Assembly (NCBI GenBank): GCA_030522415.1
Contig: CM060131.1
Span: 12,943,703 to 13,007,702 of the forward strand
Length of the DNA: 64,000 nt
Reading direction: 5' to 3'
From: Channallabes apus
Lineage: Eukaryota; Chordata; Actinopteri; Siluriformes; Clariidae
In this document: positions 60,772 through 64,000 of the stretch, piece after piece
How positions within the stretch are numbered: the first letter of the stretch is position 1
How the letters are laid out: each line of letters opens with the position of its first letter
The notes under the pieces: generated by a model
The model's input: only the letters and a program-made list of their open reading frames with translations
What the model was told of the DNA's origin: nothing
Database searches by the model: none
Translations under genes and position numbers: made by a program

Positions 60772-61345
60772 TACAAGGGGGTTCAGGGGAAACATAGGGA
60801 AAAAAGGACTTTTACGTTTTGATATAATCCCCTGCAATACTAATGCACTTATCCCGGTGTTTCATTAGTGCTAGTGCCTGCTTGAATGTCTGAAACGCTG
60901 GCTTCCCAGGAAATCCTTGGCCCAAACATGTGGAAATGGCTTGGAGCGAGGTCAGGACTGTACGTTGGATATGGCAATAACTCCCAGCCAAGTTCCTGTA
61001 ATGCGCAAGTGGTGTTCGTGAATAATTGTGTACACAATTCCTACAGACAGATGCATCTCATTTGCAAGTTGGTGACAAGTTATCCACTGGTTTTTAATGT
61101 ATCAGACAGTCCACTCAGTGAATGGTAACAGGATGCAGTGATCGTGATTTGTCATACATTGTTCATGATCCTTTGGCCTTGTTTAAAGTGTTTGCACCAT
61201 TTACATGGTTTACTGTGGCTAAGACTCTCATTACTGTACTGCCCTTGAAGTCTTCTGCAACTGTCAGGATTTACATATTTATTCTTGAGAATTTTAATTG
61301 TTGGTGCATTATTTGTAAGCTTTAGCCCTGACAGTAGAGACTGCT
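60772..61345 (-). mobile_element. Mariner-like transposon fragment
   Basis: The reverse strand at 61037-60849 encodes LGWELLPYPTYSPDLAPSHF then HMFGP, the mariner motif that holds the second catalytic Asp (SPDLAPSDYHLF in active elements; here D>H). The remaining transposase is frame-broken. Related pieces at 26860 and 57050. Confidence 0.8.
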
Positions 61346-61428
61346 GCTATAGAATCTAAATGTAAAAAATACTGCGAGTTTTCCTATACTGTATAACCAG
61401 CAATTTACACTCATTTTATCAAGTGAAT

Positions 61429-61529
61429 GTGGCATAATGCCTTAGTGGTTAGCACTGTTACTTCACAGCTTCATGGTTGGGGGTTCGAATCTTGTTTCCT
61501 GTCTGTGTGAGTTTGCATGTCCTCCCTAT
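61429..61529 (+). mobile_element. SINE family A, 5' half of a split copy
   Basis: CTTAGTGGTTAGCACTGTTA, B box GGTTCGAATCT, GAGTTTGCATGTCCTCC, then an abrupt change at about 61530. The 3' half resumes at 62270. Confidence 0.78.
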
Positions 61530-62268
61530 TGGCCGCTCCATGGCTGCCATGATGGCTACAGAGAGACATCTGTGGCCTAATCTTACGGGCATCAAAGACA
61601 GGGACCGTGCGTTCCTTCTTGACGCCCCTATCTTGCCTTCCGGACTGTTCAGTGACGCCGTCACGATTGTCATGAACATGTTTCGGAACACAAAACTCCA
61701 TGAGGAAGCCTTTGTTAGGTTCCTTCCCCGCCGTGCTCAACAGGCGGAACTGTCGGCCACTCAGTTCCGACCAGATCTGGCCCCACCAAGGCGTGAGGTT
61801 CAGAGGGAGAGTTCATGTTCCGTCGCTTCACGATCCGTCGCAAGGAGAATGGACCTGAGGACCATTTTAAATGAGAGGAGAAAGGCCTCAGGACCGTGAG
61901 GGTGTCTCTCCAGTGAAATGATAGGTTTTCGGTCCCTTCCTCCCATGTTCAGGATGCCGAACATCTAACTCTTCCGTCAAGCCGAAGCGTTGAATTTCGT
62001 GCACCTTCCTGTTCCCTGAAAAAGCGGGAACGAGATGCTGCGCTCCAATGCCGCACTGCATGCGTGACTGGACATCCTTCAGACAAAATTGACCTGAGGG
62101 TTCATGCCTATTTATAACCTCCAGGTGCTGAGGTTATATAAACCAAAATATTTGGCGTGTGTGACATACATATGCTTCACAACCGGTCACAAGTAATCGT
62201 TTCCCAAAGCGCTTTCGCGCAGCATCTCGTTCCCGCTTTTTCAGGGAACAGGGTTACAGTAAACCAAC
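61530..62268 (+). mobile_element. DIRS-like retrotransposon fragment (gag-like frame plus terminal inverted repeat)
   Basis: 61540-61899 encodes about 120 residues (ERHLWPNLTGIKDRDRAFLL, then DAPILPSGLFSDAVTIVMNM) similar to a gag-type segment common in fish tyrosine-recombinase retrotransposons, ending in a basic tail. Downstream, 62008-62043 and 62217-62252 are perfect 36-bp inverted copies (CCTGTTCCCTGAAAAAGCGG ... and complement). No RT or recombinase frame is present, so this is an internally deleted copy. DIRS assignment from memory; the inverted repeat is seen directly. Confidence 0.6.
62008..62252. repeat. Perfect 36-bp inverted repeat, 173-bp loop
   Basis: Arms 62008-62043 and 62217-62252 are exact reverse complements. 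The sequence between them is unremarkable. Confidence 0.97.
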
Positions 62269-62269
62269 C

Positions 62270-62436
62270 CGAGACGTTTCCTGCCACAGTCTAAAGACAT
62301 GCAGTTTAGACTGATTGGCATTTCCACTGCCAAATTTCTACATTGCCACATCCCACATTTGCACATGGTTCCTAGGCTCTAATTCCCCCACCACCCCACA
62401 CAAGACAGACGATGGATGGATGGATGGATGGATGGA
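62270..62436 (+). mobile_element. SINE family A, 3' half of the split copy, (ATGG)n tail
   Basis: TTTCCTGCCACAGTCTAAAG, ATGCAGTTTAGACTGATTGG and an ATGG tail at 62411-62436. Confidence 0.75.
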
Positions 62437-62439
62437 CAA

Positions 62440-63825
62440 ACACATTATAATATAAAGATAAATAAATAAATAAAAACTAAATCTAACATGTCTGTCCACG
62501 TGCCATCCAATACATTGGGAATAAATTAAAACAATTATGCACAAATCTGTAATATTTAGAGAGGAAAATACTACCAAGCCAAGACAATTATCAAAATACA
62601 AATGTAGTAACGTAGATGTGATGGCAAAGCAGTTTTCTGTCTCTCGGAGCATTCACAGAATAAGTCTTCAGAGCAGAAAAGTACCTTCTAAAGCATTTAC
62701 TGCACTGCAGTGTGGAAAATCGTCGAAACACTCAAAGCTACTGGGCAATCTTTCAGTTGTTAAGGTGGAAACAGAAGTGCGCTCCAGATGAATAAAAGAA
62801 AGGCTCCATGTCACATGCTATTAATGGAGAGAAAAGGGAAAGTGTTCCAACCTGCACCATTAGAGAGAAAAAGGGAGTTACTATTAAATTGTTGAAGCAG
62901 AAAACGTAAAACATGAACACGAACACAAATTGTCTTTTGGTATGCATCATCAAACCAGAGTGCTATGAATTATGTCATTTTTAATCTAATATCGGTTCCT
63001 TCTGTACACTCTCTTTCACCGGTACTCTCTTCTGTAACTTGCCGAATGCAAGAGCCTTTGCATAATACAACAAAAACAATTTCCTGGTGTGGAAGCAGAT
63101 TGGAATATCCGCCGCGCTTCTCTCCGGAACACCAAATAATCATCAGGGGATTTGTGTTAGAGGCTTGTATTAAATTAATTGCACATACTGGAAACAGGGC
63201 AAGGAAAATAACTTACAAAAATGGATTTCACCTTGCCCTCATGTTACTGCTCAAAAATACAACACACTTCACTCATCTATCCTCGCGTGTAATATATTCC
63301 GAATTAACATGCTAAAAGATGGCGCGGCGATGCACACAGTGCCTGTGGATGTGCACGCACGGGAGTGTTTAAATATTACTTGCTTTCCTCGAGGCCTGGG
63401 AAATCATTCACTGTGTTTGAGGAATTGAATGACTCGAAGGGACAATGATAATGCAAAAGCCCAGGTTGCAAATGTGTGTGTGTGTGTGTGTGTGTGTGCG
63501 CGTGTGCATGTCCTACTGTTGTACATGTTATTTAGTGAGATTAGAGACTGCGCTTCAAGGGACTTTACAGCCTAACATGCCTCTCAGAGCTGAGGGAAGG
63601 TCGGATTATATGTGAGCCATCTTTCATACTCGTGACTGATGGTTGATGTGCTCATATTGTCCTCCCACATGATCACCTCATACACTGGACCCAAAGCCCT
63701 GCACAGAGAACCTGTACAGAAAAATAAATCTTACACGCAATAAAAAGTTGGCAGTTTGTACCATATACACAGTATTTTAATGAAATTACACTTAGAAATA
63801 ATTTATGTTCTGTATGTATATATAC
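62440..63825. other. No gene seen; (TG)n and a repeat-poor block
   Basis: (TG)n lies at 63473-63498. 63000-63470 and 63540-63700 are free of repeat phrases and scars and of mixed composition, so they may include conserved intronic sequence. Confidence 0.4.
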
Positions 63826-63831
63826 ACACAC

Positions 63832-64000
63832 ACCGCATTCCAAATTATTATGCAAATTGGATGTAAGTGTCATAAACAATAAATGTTCAGTTTTTAAATT
63901 AAACTCATGGATGGTGTTGTGTCTCAGGGCTTTTTGGATCACTGAAATGAATCTCAGACACATGTGATAAATAGTTTTCCAGATGAGCCCAATTAAAGGA
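63832..64000 (+). mobile_element. Left end of a DNA transposon running off the window
   Basis: Starts GCATTCCAAATTATTATGCA and continues with CTCATGGATGGTGTTGTGTC, GGATCACTGAAATGAATCTC and GAGCCCAATTAAAGGA, the 5' leader of a Tc1/mariner-type element widespread in fish. The transposase gene would lie beyond 64000. Confidence 0.65.

Overview
This is vertebrate, almost certainly teleost fish, nuclear DNA. It is AT-rich and full of microsatellites. Most of it is Tc1/mariner, hAT, LINE and tRNA-derived SINE debris of kinds common in fish genomes. Several SINE and MITE types resemble those of ostariophysans such as catfishes, but I would not press the identification below 'teleost'. There are no operons, prokaryotic genes or CRISPR arrays.

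Only one protein-coding exon can be named with confidence. It lies at 9664-9807 (+), encodes 48 residues and ends at a GTAAGA splice donor. It matches the N-terminal coiled-coil segment of inhibitory synaptic factor 1 (insyn1, C15orf59). The next coding exon is not recognisable downstream, so nearly all of 9808-64000 is best read as a very long first coding intron. The region 7.1-9.66 kb holds two small CpG-rich patches that probably contain the promoter, noncoding first exon and 5' leader. The leader carries an upstream ORF in the same frame as insyn1, stopping only one codon before its ATG.

Layout: 1-7 kb holds transposon relics, including a hAT element with a perfect 8-bp target duplication (4330-5783). 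7-12 kb holds the insyn1 5' region. 13.3-14.1 kb holds a hAT element with a nested SINE, followed by another SINE. 16.1-17.3 kb is an AT-rich array of 42-bp units. 23.5-24.8 kb holds a full-length but dead Tc1 element. 26.8-31.6 kb holds mariner and Tigger fragments. 34.6-41.4 kb holds nested Tc1-like elements and SINEs. 43-52 kb is SINE-dense. 54.1-55.2 kb holds a LINE reverse-transcriptase remnant. 57-62.4 kb holds MITEs, SINEs and a mariner fragment. At 61.4-62.4 kb a DIRS-like fragment with a perfect 36-bp inverted repeat splits a SINE. The window ends inside the left end of another DNA transposon.

The most interesting signal is not a feature type. The 7-mer TACTGTA/TACAGTA occurs about 115 times outside the 16-17 kb array by my hand count, against roughly 13 expected for an AT-rich 64 kb. 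In several repeats, comparison with a second copy, or with the array register, shows that TA has become TA-CTG-TA by gain of 5 bp. That is the expected excision scar of Tc1-type transposons whose ends read CAG...CTG, like the element at 23538-24807. Some scars are overlapping doubles, as if the TA left by one event had been used again. The locus therefore looks like a record of very frequent Tc1-family insertion and excision.
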